A DNA stretch of 64,000 nt, taken from positions 22,301,501 to 22,365,500 of the forward strand of contig JAIVEN010000015.1 of the NCBI GenBank assembly GCA_026686845.1, in the 5' to 3' direction. The position numbers and the translations under genes are program-made. Below the pieces are notes generated by a model. The model had not been told where the DNA came from. It did no database searches and saw only the letters and a list, made by a program, of their open reading frames with translations. Source of the DNA: Adenanthera pavonina. Taxonomy: Eukaryota > Streptophyta > Magnoliopsida > Fabales > Fabaceae. Numbering within the stretch: position 1 is the first letter of the stretch; every line of letters starts with the position of its first letter. Shown here piece by piece: positions 20,874-33,185 of the stretch.

Positions 20874-23544
20874 ATGGAGTCTCTCAGTGCCAAATACTCC
20901 TGTGTCTTCCTCGCCATTTTCGTTCTCTTATTAGCTTTTGCCAACGCCAAACTTCTTGAGCACGAGTTTGTTGTACGTCGTCGTCCACACCTTTTCTTTC
21001 TCAATGCCTTTACTATATATATATATATTCTCTGATTTCTTTTCCCTCACTTTGTACTGTGTTCGACGTACGGAACAGGTTCAAGCAACCCCAGTGAAGA
21101 GGCTGTGCAACATCCACAACGCCATCACTGTGAACGGGCAATTCCCAGGCCCAACTTTGGAAGTCAACAATGGAGACACGTTGGTCATCAAAGTCACTAA
21201 CAAAGCTCGATACAACTTGACCATTCACTGGTATATATATATACATGCACACGTACATATATATATATACACACATACAGATATAGTTTTGGTTTTGCAT
21301 GCAATTAATACTTGTGGGAGTGATGAGTGTTTTGTTTGTGTAGGCATGGGGTGAGGCAAATGAGAACGGCATGGGCTGATGGGCCAGAATTTGTGACTCA
21401 GTGTCCCATTCGTCCCGGGGGAAGCTACACCTACCGTTTCACCATTCAAGGACAAGAAGGGACTCTATGGTGGCACGCGCATAGCTCCTGGCTCAGAGCC
21501 ACCGTCTATGGAGCTCTAATCATACGTCCAAGGGAAGGCGACGCTTACCCTTTCCCTAAACCAAAGCGCGAGTCTGTGGTTCTTCTAGGTACGCCCGGAC
21601 TTAATATATATATATATATCATAGCTTTCTTCTCTCCAACATTGGCCAAACACAAACTGATATATATAGTCGCAGCCTTAAAGCTAGACGTACGTCAGGT
21701 TGATATATATATATATATATATGTATATATAGAATACAAAGATTATGGTCGTGCATGACGGCGACAGATTAACGGTGAGAATATATATGATGGTTTAGGG
21801 GAATGGTGGGATGCGAACCCCATCGACGTTGAGCAGGAGGCCGCACGAACAGGAGCAGCTCCCAATAACTCTGATGCTTACACTATTAATGGCCAACCTG
21901 GTGATCTGTACAAGTGCTCTAGCCAAGGTTTCATTCTTCATTAACTTCTGCATTTTTGTTTATTACATGCATGCCACAGTTCTTCTCTCTGTTTATGTTG
22001 GCGAAATCATACCAGAAAAGCTTTTTCAGCAAGACTAAAATACAAAGTACGAAATCATTAAATTAAATATTTGAAATAGTCGTTGATAATTAATTAATTA
22101 ATAAATCATATACAGTATTTGGTTAGGAAAAATAAAACAGAAGTAGGCCAAAGGGTGTAATATTGGCCGAAACAAAATGATTTTGGCACGTTGCAATGTC
22201 ACCATAACAAGCAAGCAATAACAATATTCTAATATGATTGTACATTATAATCTCGCAAATTATAAAATATTATTAATCAATATATAAATCAAGAGACATT
22301 TTATCTTATACTATATTAAATTTGAAAAATGAAAATCTTCTGACTCTTTGTTGATGCATATGCAGACACAGCCATTGTTCCAATAGACTCTGGCGAGACC
22401 AACCTTCTTCGGGTGATCAACGCCGCACTGAACCAACCTCTTTTCTTCACTGTTGCCAACCATCAGCTGACGGTGGTCGGCGCCGATGCCTCCTACCTAA
22501 AGCCCTTCACCACCAGAGTCATCATGCTCGGACCCGGCCAGACCACCGACGTTTTAATCACCGGTGACCAGCCACCTTCCAAATACTACGTGGCGGCGCG
22601 TGCATACCAATCCGCCCAAAACGCGCCGTTCGACAACACCACTACCACCGCCATTCTCCAATACAAATCCGCCCCGTGTCCCGCCAAAGGAGTGTCCGTT
22701 AAACCAGTGATGCCTTCACTGCCTGCGTACAACGACACCAACACCGTCACTTCCTTCAGTAGAAGCCTCCGAAGCCCAAGAAAAGTAGAAGTCCCCACAG
22801 AGATCGACGAGAACCTCTTCTACACAATCGGTCTCGGCCTCAACAATTGCCCGCCAAATTTCGGGTCGAGTCAATGCCAGGGGCCCAACGGGACCCGATT
22901 CACTGCGAGCATGAACAACGTGTCCTTCGTGCTCCCCAACACCATCTCCATCCTGCAGGCCCACCACCACGGCATTCCCGGAGTCTTCACCACCGATTTC
23001 CCGGCCAACCCGCCTGTGAAGTTCGATTACACCGGCAACGTGAGCCGGTCCCTCTGGCAGCCCGTTCCGGGGACAAAAGCGTACAAGTTGAAGTTCGGAT
23101 CGAGGGTGCAGCTTGTGTTACAAGACACCAGCATTGTGACCCCTGAGAACCACCCGATTCACCTCCACGGGTATGATTTCTACATTGTAGCAGAAGGGTT
23201 TGGGAATTTCGATCCTAATAAAGATACTTCGAAATTCAACCTCGTCGATCCACCTATGAGGAACACGATGGCCGTTCCGGCAAATGGATGGGCCGTTATA
23301 CGGTTCGTCGCCGATAACCCAGGTACTGCATTTTTCAAAAACAAACAGAATTACAAAGTATTTGGTGTTTGATCTTAAAAATGGTTAATGATGTGATGTT
23401 ATGAATATTGCAGGTGTGTGGATTATGCATTGTCACTTGGATGTTCATATCTCGTGGGGTTTGGCGACGGTGTTCGTGGTGGAGAATGGACTTGGGGAAT
23501 TGGAAGCCTTAGAGCCTCCTCCAGAAGACCTGCCCCTCTGTTAG
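20874..23544 (+). CDS. Laccase (multicopper oxidase, LAC4/LAC10-like)
   Basis: Six exons joined by GT-AG introns: 20874-20972, 21079-21230, 21344-21588, 21799-21927, 22366-23322 and 23414-23544. Together they encode 570 residues, the usual laccase length. A hydrophobic signal peptide covers residues 1-25, so the product should be secreted to the cell wall, where laccases oxidise monolignols and other phenols with O2. Copper ligands are all present: HWHG (His83, His85), WWHAH (His128, His130), HPIHLHG (His471, 474, 476) and HCHLDVH (His533, Cys534, His535, His539). Leu544 sits at the axial position of the type 1 copper. Motifs such as NNCPPNFGSSQCQGPNGT and the PLC end fit the LAC4/LAC10 type rather than the LAC17 type. 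Introns 1-3 hold several (TA)n runs. No frameshift or stop was seen. Subclade is a recollection-based judgement. Confidence 0.96.
22415..22435 (+). promoter_or_regulatory. Degenerate miR397-site position in the laccase mRNA
   Basis: The VINAALNQ-encoding segment, start of exon 5, is where plant laccases usually carry the miR397 target. Against the target complement as I recall it, about 5 of 21 bases differ here. Three differ opposite the miRNA 5' region, so pairing would be weak. This is inference from a remembered miRNA sequence. Confidence 0.35.
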
Positions 23545-25130
23545 GAATCATCAAAATAATTAGATTCATTATTTAAATAACGAGGGTCGTCAATTTTTCT
23601 TAGTTTGGATGTTCATTTTTGTTGCCTTCCCTGCATTTGGGGAACTTTATAGCTTGTTTTTGCACTGTTTCTTTGTTAATTTTTTCCATATAGATAAATG
23701 GGGTTCTGAAGAGATGGTAATGATGTGATTCAACACAGAGTGCCATCTAACAGTCATAATCCCCCACTTGTTAAATTGATCTTAGATCAATGCCATACTG
23801 TTTTTTTTCTCCCCGATTTATAAAAGCATATTTGACGTTCTGAACATTTAGATATCGCTCCCACTATTGCCTCGTTTCTGCAGTTTTGAATATTTCGAGA
23901 AGAAGAAAAACATGGAAGCCAATGGTATGAGAATAGAGATGTATAAAGACTAAAATAAATGACGCGACCAGCACGGATGATGGGAACTTTATTTACTCCC
24001 TGCATTACTTAAAAGTTACTATCAATTAACTCAAAAAAAAATTGGTTACTATATTCAAATTGTCTTAAAATTGATATAAAATTTATCAATTTTAAAATTC
24101 AATTTACTCATAATAAATATTATAAATTTAAATAATCTATATTTTCTTTTTCTTATAAATAAAGGTATTTTAGAAATAATATAATTAATACTCCAAAAAC
24201 TTATAAAATGTAACTGACCACATGAAGCTTCTATAACATAACTAATAAAAAGAATTAAGAGAGTATCATTAAAAAAAAAAAAAAGGATATATTGCACAAT
24301 CGCAAAATTGAAGGAGTGGACTGTTGACACCATGGCTTGTTTGTTGAAGAAAGAATATAAGCACCTAAAATTTTGTGTTATTATTCCATCAAAGTTCAGG
24401 TTGATGTATTTACCAAAAAAGAAGTCCAAAAGCTGATGTGAAATAGAGGAGAAGGGACGCCCTCAAAAGTCAAAATAATGCAAACTACTAAAAAAGCTAA
24501 CACAATGGGGAATGTACATTTTGTTTGTTTTAGATGGCTTGGCGTTTGAGCGTTGGTAGTAACAAAGTCAACATTTTCTGTCCTAATACGGCAGGTATCC
24601 AAGTTATCGTCCTAGACGCGACATCCACTACTTCTTTCCTATATTTTCTCACTTAGTTAAAGTAGTTATTATTATTATTATTTTTACCTTCTCTTGCATT
24701 TGAGATGCTTTTTTTTTTCATACTCTTATGTAATAATCTCTCCTCTTTTCATTGTGACTATAAAATTTTATAAAAACATTATTCGTGGCTTAAATTAATT
24801 ATTTCTGTTTTCTTAAAAACAAGTTAATGATGATTTAATAAAATGTTAAAGCCCAGTATTATGTAATCATAATGTGATCATAAAGTTAATAGGCTAAACA
24901 GATAGTTTTAATTTACAAGTTTAGTTGGTGTAAAAGTATGGGTTACTGTATTTTAAGAAAAACTTATAGTGGGTGGATTTGGTAAAATTATTATTTAATA
25001 AGACTAGATCCCTTCTCCAACCCTAATTTAGTGAGATTCCCCACTTAAGGCCTCTAAAGTTTTAAAGTAATAGAAAAGAAGACTCAGCTTGACCTAACAC
25101 TGTAGTTATGATGATATCAGGCATGCATTC
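23545..25130. other. Laccase 3' flank and intergenic DNA
   Basis: A clear AATAAA near the stop is lacking; the 3' UTR probably ends within the first 200-300 bp. An (ATT)n run lies near 24670-24684. The minus-strand open frame at 24055-24429 is AT-driven, with no motif. Confidence 0.5.
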
Positions 25131-25189
25131 AATTTTTTTTGTTTGTAGAAAAAACGTAGGATAAACCTAAAACAACCAGACAAGCCCCA

Positions 25190-25935
25190 AGAGATCATTC
25201 TCAACAAATTCACCCATAAAACTAGGTGGCACATCAAGTTGATCTTCAGTAGTTTGGTTGACCCTAGCACATCGAGCTAAATTGTCAGCAAACAATTTGC
25301 ACAGCTGCTTATATATCTCACCTTCACCTCTCATTGCCTTATGAGAAGCTGCTGGATCATCAACATAGTAGAACTAATAGCAAGGGTTAATAGAGTTTTT
25401 CTCAGGACAACATTTACCAAACAAAGGGAGTCAGATTCAATTTCCACTTTTCTACTACCAATCTCCCAAGCACACTTAAGGCCATAAACCATTCCCAAAG
25501 CTTCAGCCTCATAGCTTTTGTAGCACCCCAACCATTTGTAAAATCAACCCTATCCAATTTGCACTGTCATACCTTATAACTCCCCCACACCCAACAACTC
25601 CAGAAACATCACAAATAGAACCATCAACATTTATTTTAACCCATCCAAATTGTGGCAAAACCCATTTAAATTGTGGCAAAACCCATTTATCAACTACTAT
25701 ATTCATATTAACATTCAAAACTTCAGCTCTCCTATTTTGCACCCCAACTATTCTAGTATGCAGATAAATAATTTCACTGGCAGGATTACTTTTATGCAAA
25801 AAGGAATTGTCAAAACAATATCTATCTCTCCACTGCCATAATTGCCAAATTCCATACCCCCAAACTTCCTGCCATACATGATCATTTAAGTTACCTAGCT
25901 CCTTAAACATATTCAACACAGACCAGTCATTCAAA
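25190..25935 (-). pseudogene. LINE RNase H-like domain
   Basis: The minus-strand translation has VKINVDGSI, GCGGVIRYDS, then (after a frameshift near 25520) EAEALGMVYGLKCAWE and KVEIESDSL, followed by an ADNLAR-like tail in another frame. These fit the Asp, Glu and Asp positions of the plant LINE RNase H. A 21-bp tandem duplication (about 25647-25688) adds a second KWVLPQF heptapeptide just before the domain. Confidence 0.8.
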
Positions 25936-26140
25936 TCTACATTATAAAAAATAGATTTCTAGTTTGGTTTGACAAGTTCATCTTATACCTTCTTAGCTTG
26001 TTTGTAGTCAAGCAGCAGCACATGAAGTGTTGTCTCCTCCTCCTATTGGCATAGGTTGCACATTGGTGAGGATCTTGACCATTTACTTTGCCTTTTATTG
26101 GTTACTAATAGATCGTGATATGGTAGCCACAAGAAGGTTC

Positions 26141-26750
26141 TCACCCTTTCCATTTCCAAATTTTCCTCCATAACCGTTGGTCCCCTCCCTCTAAATTATC
26201 AATTGTCATCGTGTCATACGCAGATTTGGTTAAGAATTGGCCATCAGGAGTTCTACCCCAAACACATCTATCTTCACCCATTTCTGAATATGGAGGCATA
26301 ATAGCCATAATTGCATTAACAATTTCCTTTGGTAATCCTCTAAATTTTTGACAATTCCATTGACCCTCCTGATCAATCCACTTGCACACCTTCACAAAAG
26401 GCTCATAAGTTAAATGGTTTGTAACCATAACATCAGCCAATCTCAATCCTTGTCTTATCCAACAATCTTTAAAAAAATTCACTAACTTCCCATTTCTCAC
26501 TAGCCACTTTTGACCTTGTTGGACAATAAGACATTGATAAAACATAACTTTCTATATTCTGGAATCCGTTTGTTTCGCTATCCATTCTAGTGCCCCTTGG
26601 TCACAAACACTGTACTTATTTTTTAGAACATTCTTCCACAAAGCAGAATTTTCTTGCTCATATCTATAGCAAAGTTTTAGTCCACAAACTCTACTAAAGA
26701 TAGCAAGATCTCTAAAGCCAAGATCACTATAATTTTTTGGCTTACACATG
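26141..26750 (-). pseudogene. LINE ORF2 segment between RT and RNase H
   Basis: Two frames cover it. One holds MCKPKNYSDLGFRDL and LCYRYEQENSALWKNVLKNKY. The other holds LVNFFKDCWI, GRTPDGQFLTKSAYD and WRKIWKWKG. This is the conserved stretch linking the RT thumb to the zf-RVT region in plant L1 ORF2. Cys/His residues of the zinc module that should follow at about 25940-26140 are degraded. Confidence 0.8.
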
Positions 26751-26755
26751 GTTTC

Positions 26756-28270
26756 TCAGTTAACTAAATGAGGCTCCTTAATGCCTAGTTCATCTCCCCA
26801 CATAAATTCACATTGTAAATGCTCCACTTTTCTATTTGTTTCCATAGGGATTCGCATGGCTTGCATTGTAAAGGTTGGCATAGCTCCTATAACAGATTTG
26901 GCCAAAGTAATTCGCCTAGCTCTTAAGAGACATTTTGCTTTCCAACCTACCAATTTAGAATGCACTTTGCTAATAATAAAATTAAAATCCTTGACACGTT
27001 TCGTACCTCCTCTAAGAGGAACTCCAAGATAGTTCCCAAGGTCAGAAGAAATTTTAAATCCTAATTCCTATTATACTTCCCTCTTCTTATGATGAGTCAC
27101 ATTTTTGGAGAAGAATATCATAAATTTGTTGACATTCACTTTTTTCGCTGAAGCTGTACAAAACTTTGTAAACAAGTCATCAAGTTCCTAGCTTGTTCAA
27201 CAGAAGCTTCACAAAAAAGAAGTAAATCTTCAGCAAACATTAAATGAGAAATGAAATGGCCTTTCCTAGTCACTTTAAAAGGTTTCCACCATTCGTAATC
27301 AACTTCATCATAAATCAAGTGAGATAATTTGTCCATACACGTAACAAATAAATAAGGGGAGAGAGGGTCACCTTACCTTAACCCTCTTGAAGGTTAAAGA
27401 ACAATGTTTTATTACCATTCCACAACACATTAAGGGAACTAGTTGAAATGCATTTCATAACTAAGTCGTGTAACTTGTTATCAAACCCAATTTCCTCTAG
27501 GACCATGCTAATAAAACTCCATCTCATTCTATCATAAGCTTTTTCAAGATCTATCTTTATCACACAAAAACCATAGTTACCTTTACATTTATTCATGGAG
27601 TGGATCACCTCATTTGCTATCACTATATTATCTTGGATACATCTTCCCGGAAAAAAACTTGATTGATACAGGGAAATAAGATCATCCATGTGCTGTTTCA
27701 ACTTGTTAACAGTAACCTTAGACAGATATTTGTAAGAAACATTACATAAAGAAATAGGATGAAATTTAGTAACAGATTCAGGCTTATCAATTTTAGGGAT
27801 CAAAGTGATTAAGGTCTGTTCTCCTCAAAGATGTCCTGCAGCCTTTCAAAAGCAGCTCCTATAAATCGAACCAAATTTCCTCCCATTGTTCCCCAATTTC
27901 GTTGAAAGAAAATGGAGGAAATTTGTCGATACCCGGGGCTTTGTATCCACCTATAGCAAAAAGAGCTTCCTTGACTTCTTCAAAACTTGGTTGATTTGAA
28001 AAAAGTTTGAGAACATCTTCATTTAGTGTAGGAAAATTTGTAGCAATATCAACATAAGAATCAAGAGCCTCTTCCTCGACAAACAGAGATTTGAAAAAAT
28101 TTACAATATGGTCTTCTAATTTCTGTTCATCTTGAATCCAGTCCCTAATACCATCCTTAAGAGCAATGATTCTGTTAGTTCTCCTTCTACAAGTAGATTT
28201 TAAATGATAATATCTAGTATTCCTATCAACCTGTGAAACCCATTGTGTCCTAGCTTTCTAAAACTACAGT
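26756..28270 (-). pseudogene. LINE reverse transcriptase domain, inactive motif FAED
   Basis: Minus-strand frames give YKAPGIDKFPP, then IPKIDKPESVTKFHPISLC, SSFFPGRCIQDNIVIANE, KIDLEKAYDR, a LRQGDPLSPYLF-like motif and SHLMFAEDLLLF, then VGWKAKCLLRARRITLAKS. These are RT blocks in order. The catalytic pair normally written F-A-D-D is F-A-E-D here (27226-27237), so the first Asp is lost. Stops and frameshifts near 26966-27135, 27340-27377 and 27804 break the frame. It would have copied LINE RNA by target-primed reverse transcription. Confidence 0.88.
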
Positions 28271-28275
28271 AATTC

Positions 28276-31200
28276 TGTAACACCTTACTTTTAGACTCAT
28301 TTCCCATGTATTAGACTTCTTTTAAGTCTGATTATACTTGATCCTAAGCTTGACTCATATAAGAATGAAAATCAAAATTTTCAAAATTTTCGGTTACTGT
28401 TCATATGGTAGTTTCCACTTTACCAACTGAACTTTAAAAACTCATAACTAATTCAAGAAAATTCATATGGAAGTGATTCAAGTCTCTAAAAACAGACCAA
28501 ACCTTCTCTACATGGGAAAAATATGGAATAGTACATTCATTGGGCCAATATATACAGTTTATTCTTTAAAATTTACTACATATTTAGTCATTTTATATCT
28601 TCCCAGAATTTTGGCCTTAATTTTAAAAATTCATATCTCATTATATCCTAAGCCAAATCATACATTTTCTATGTCATTGGAAATCCTTGTATGTCCTCTT
28701 TCTAGATATATTTTTATTGTACATTTAATCACCTTGTACAGGACTTGGAATTGACTTAAATTATTAAGGGTCAAAACACTATTCTACTGGAACAGTTTTA
28801 GGAGAAATTACATAACTCTTTCTTTATAGCTCCAAATACTATAAAACCAATGGCATTCATTTCCTAAGACTTAGAGGTTTCCAGAAATTCAAACCACTGA
28901 ATTTTTGGAGCTTTTTATGATTTTCTCTTGCATTTTGAATTTTCTAGTATTCATAATAAATGATCCAGTTTTCCTGACTCTAACCAGTTTTGACCCTCAA
29001 TTTCTAAAATTCACCATAAATTGTACCCTTATCCAATTTAGGTGTTCTTTAGCTTTATAATAAGCTCATTCTATCTACTTTTTGGAAATATATAACACTC
29101 ATATAGTATACCCTGTTTCATATGAACAGTACTTTCATTATTCTCAGAGTATTTCTAATTGAGCATTTCCATTCTTATTTTGGCAAAATGAGCTTCATAA
29201 CATGATTACATCATCATTCCTTGTACCAAATCCATACATATCACTCAATAATGCTCAAATGGATACAGTTACAGAAATACAAGCCTCATGAATTCTCATG
29301 CAATTTTATACATGATGACATAACAAAACATTAAAATACCCACAATTCACATAATTATCATGCTTCTTCATTCTTCTTGCCTTCTTCCATGGTTACTTCC
29401 ATATCCTTTCCCTAGCATGGTTAGTATTTGGAATGGTGAGATTATGGAATCTCAGTAGCAAGTCATATGTCATGTAATTACATTATCATATATGCATAGA
29501 AACTTAAATCATAACAATTCACCCATTCAAGCATATAATAAGTCATAATGGTTCATACATGGTCTCTCTTTATGAAATGGACATCCAAGGGTTAGGACCC
29601 TTTCACAAAAACAGCCAAACCAATCTTACAACATCATAACATCAATATGGCAATGGGATTATAACATAGAAACAATATACAATAACATAAAGCAAGAAAT
29701 AGACTATGCTACCTTTATCACTTTCCTTTGCCTTCCAACTTGATTCCAATGCTCCCATTTGCTTTTCCTTTGATTTGTACTTCTTCCAAACACTTCCTTA
29801 AGCTTCCTTGGACCTAAACATAACACCAATGAAGCATATAAGCCACTAGTTCTTGGTCTAACTTCACACAATGCTCACTAAACCCTTAAATTTTCTCTTT
29901 GCTTTCTTTTTGGTTTTTCTTTGAACCAATGGTTGTTCTTAAGGTTTTGGACCATGGGTAATCCATTTTTAAGGTCAAAATTATGAAATTCCAACTCTCC
30001 CATGGACTTTCTCACTGACCGAAGTCAGGGTTTCAAGGGCAAGAATGAATTTTTCCAAAGCTTGTTTTAAAACTTACTAAAACTTGCTCTTCATGAAATT
30101 TCTCATACTTTCTCTAAGTTTTTATGCAAAAGAACACTCCCCTCTCATAACCTTACCATGGTTGAAAATTACAACTCAAGAGGAGAGAAGTAAACTCATC
30201 ACAACCATGCTAAAGTTCTTAGAAAGCTAGCTTGAAGGCATGGAAAAAGCTTACCTTAAACTTGTAGTTGTATGCTTCAAGCTTTGCCTTCTCCTTTTCT
30301 TCTTCATCATTTACATCTCCTTCTCTCTTTCTTTCTATTATTTTAGCTGCTCTCTCTCTCTCTCTTTGCAGCAGCATATGTTGGGTAAATGGTGAGAGAA
30401 ATTGAAGATTTTGTTTTGCTAATTACCTTGGTTAGCTTATCTTAAGCTTTAATTAACAAAAAGTAACTACTTCTTGAAGAAGTAGTCTTAAAAGCAATAA
30501 AATAATAATTCAAGCACATGGGCTGTTCACTCACATCCTCATGTGTGCAGCACGTAAGTCACTTAATGAGGAGAGGATAATTTGAAGCCTTATCATGGTC
30601 ACTTTATATATTTTTTTTCAACTACTTCTTAAAGAAGTATTCATAAATCAAGCAAACAAATTCCAACCATGTCCCTTGTCCGATACAGCACACCATTTTG
30701 AGATTATTATTCACCAAAAATTGCTTCTCAAATTTTAATGGACCAAAATACCCTTTATTGATCAAATTCTCCAGTACCAATTAAATACTTTTACCGTAAT
30801 CGTCATTAAATTGGTACAGGATAATCCAAAAATAACTTTTAGATTAAAATCATTATCTTGTCTCACACTATATTTAGGTGAGGTCCATTTACTGTCCTTG
30901 ACCCGGTACTGCTTTTTCGACAGTCCAAATAACCTTTATTGTTATAATACTGACTTTTTATTCCAAATGCCCATAATAAATTCATACTAACTTTATTAAA
31001 TACCAATCAGCATTCCATTGGGTTTAGTTCATCAGGAGCTTCATTTTAACTATAATTTTTCATATTTACAAAAATACCCTCGACCTAAGACAAATTTATA
31101 ATTTTTAAAACTTTGAGGTCATTAGTTGTAATTTTTCCCAAAGTTCCTTTCATTTCCTCTCTAAGTGAATTTCTCCTTTATGACTATCTTGCAAATATTC

Positions 31201-31786
31201 TTAATTCTTGGGGCTAAAATATAATTTTTTTATTTTTTCGTTTAATAAAAAAAAATTTCTTTGCCCTTTTTCACTCTTAACGGTGTCTCTCAATTTTTCC
31301 CAATTACTCATATATTTTATGATATCAACATTTTTTTCCTTAGGATTTAAATGCAATATTTACATTTTTCTTCTAATTTGGGAAATGATTGTTTGGCCCT
31401 GAACCGAGTCAAAAAGTAATTATTCATTCTTTTGGGCACTTTCTTGTAATTTTACCCAAAGACTAATTTTTTATTATTTCTTTTTCACTATTCACATTAA
31501 CTTCAAATTAATCTATCTCTTAATATGGACCTCCCAGGAACATAATACTTATACTGTTGCGCTCAGGTTAGAGCGTGCTTTCATTCAAGTGGTATATTGC
31601 ATATTTTCCGGGGTAAGTTCAGGAATTAATTTTCCATCCAATTAAGGAACAAACATAACCTCTTTTGAAAATTAAATGAGAAATTAATTCCTTCTAAATC
31701 CTGATTATATATATAGCCTTTCCGTTTCATTTCGTTTCTCATCTTTTATTTATTTTATAACATCCCATAAAAATAAAAATATTATA
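28276..31786 (-). repeat. 3.5-kb solo LTR, probable Ty3/gypsy Tekay/Del type, nested in the LINE
   Basis: On the minus strand it begins tataatatttttattt (decayed from tgtaatatccc, seen intact at 63055) and ends aaggtgttaca. On the plus strand aattc flanks both sides (28271-28275 and 31787-31791). Removing the LTR and one aattc restores the LINE frame across the junction. There is no internal domain, primer-binding site or second LTR, so this is a solo LTR from unequal recombination. The length and the tgtaa/ttaca termini suit Tekay/Del chromoviruses; that family name is inferred. A (CT)n run lies at about 30349-30365. Confidence 0.82.
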
Positions 31787-33021
31787 AATTCTTCTTACAT
31801 TAAAATAATCTCCAACTCCTCATTCAGTTGTCTTTCCAACTCAATTAAATGCTTAGCTTAAGGATAACCCTTAGCACTTTGAATGCCCTTTAAACATGAA
31901 AGGATATTATTTTTCCTTCTATCAATATGCCCAAAACTTTTCTTATTCCACTTTATTAATTCATCCTTCATGGAACTCAAAACAACCTTCAAATGATCTT
32001 GTTTTTCCCATTTCTCTAATAGAAACTATTTAAAGTTGTCATGGGTCATCCAAGCAACTTCAAATCTAAAAGGTCTTCTAGCTTTCAAATCCTTTTGCGC
32101 CTCCAATAACATCAATAAAGGATTATGAATAGAAAAAGACACTTTAGCAAGCGTATCAACCCTTGAGATAGGATAATGTTCAAGCCACTCTTTGTTCCCC
32201 AACACACGATCTAGTCTCTCATAAATTCTATTCAACCCATTCACTTTAGGACCTTTCCATGTGAATGTAGGTCCATTAAAGCTAAAATCAATCAAAGCAC
32301 ATGAATTCATATTATGCACAAACTTTTGACACCTTCCATTGCAAACAAGAGGCCCCCCAAACTTTTCCTCTTGACTAACTATATCATTCAAACCCCCTGC
32401 CACAAGCCAAGGAACATTCATATTATATGCTAAACTTCACAAATTATTCCAAAAAATGTCACGAAGATTTGAGTGAGGAATTGCATAAGATAAGGTGAAA
32501 TAAAAGGAAGAATGGTGAGTTGGCTTACAAAACACATTAATGAATTGACTTGTAGTTGCGATAAGAGTTAATTCGCCATTGTTTGACTTCCAAGCCACAC
32601 ACAAACCTCCATATTGACCCCTGCTAGGGACGATAAAAAAGTCATCAAAACCTAGTCGAGCAAGCTTTTCAAAGTTCTTCGGTGCCGAACATCTATTTTC
32701 AACCATATCTAAGATATCAAGACTCTAACTATCCTTCAATTGCTTAACATAATGCAAAAAATCTCTTTTACACGCACCTCTAACATTCCAAACAAGAATC
32801 TTTATTAAGACAAAAAAAACATTATCACCAGCCTCAATGGACATCTCAACTGACTCAGTAGATTCATTCTCTATGGAGTGTCCTTCATGAACATGATCCT
32901 CCTTCTGCTCTTCTTCATGGATCAAAAGATCTGAAATGATCAGAGGTCGTTTATCAATAAGCAAACAAGGATCCGGCCTATTAACTATAACATTATGATC
33001 AAAATCCTCAATAACCTCCAT
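31787..33021 (-). pseudogene. LINE endonuclease (APE-type) domain
   Basis: Minus-strand frames contain KILVWNVRGAC at the ORF2 start, GQYGGLCVAWKS, WLVAGGLNDI, FTWKGPKVNGLNRIYERLDRVL and RVDTLAKVSFSIHNPLL. This is the exonuclease/endonuclease/phosphatase fold used to nick target DNA. Two catalytic positions look altered: the GDFN-like segment reads GGLND, and the usual SDH near the end reads SIH. Stops separate the pieces. Upstream residues (33021-32840) are an acidic linker. Confidence 0.85.
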
Positions 33022-33185
33022 GTCATCTTGTGTTACATCTTTATTAACCTCCCAATTACAATTTTACTCCCTATTGCATCCATTAAAATTTTGTTCATTA
33101 TTCCCCACTTGTATCCCTTTAGTTTTTTCAGGTTGGATACTAATTGGCTGTGGCCTATCACTTTTCAATCCATTTCTTTGAAATT

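Noticed and set aside
22586..22970. Minus-strand open frames inside the laccase
   Set aside because: GC-rich exon 5 opens the opposite strand; the sense strand carries the full laccase with copper ligands.
24055..24429. Minus-strand ORF of 124 codons
   Set aside because: AT-rich, Phe/Ile/Tyr/Lys-dominated, no motif; no sign of coding use.
28467..31402. Short ORFs inside the 3.5-kb LTR
   Set aside because: LTR DNA without protein motifs; frames are short and not shared with the copy at 63055 as far as visible.
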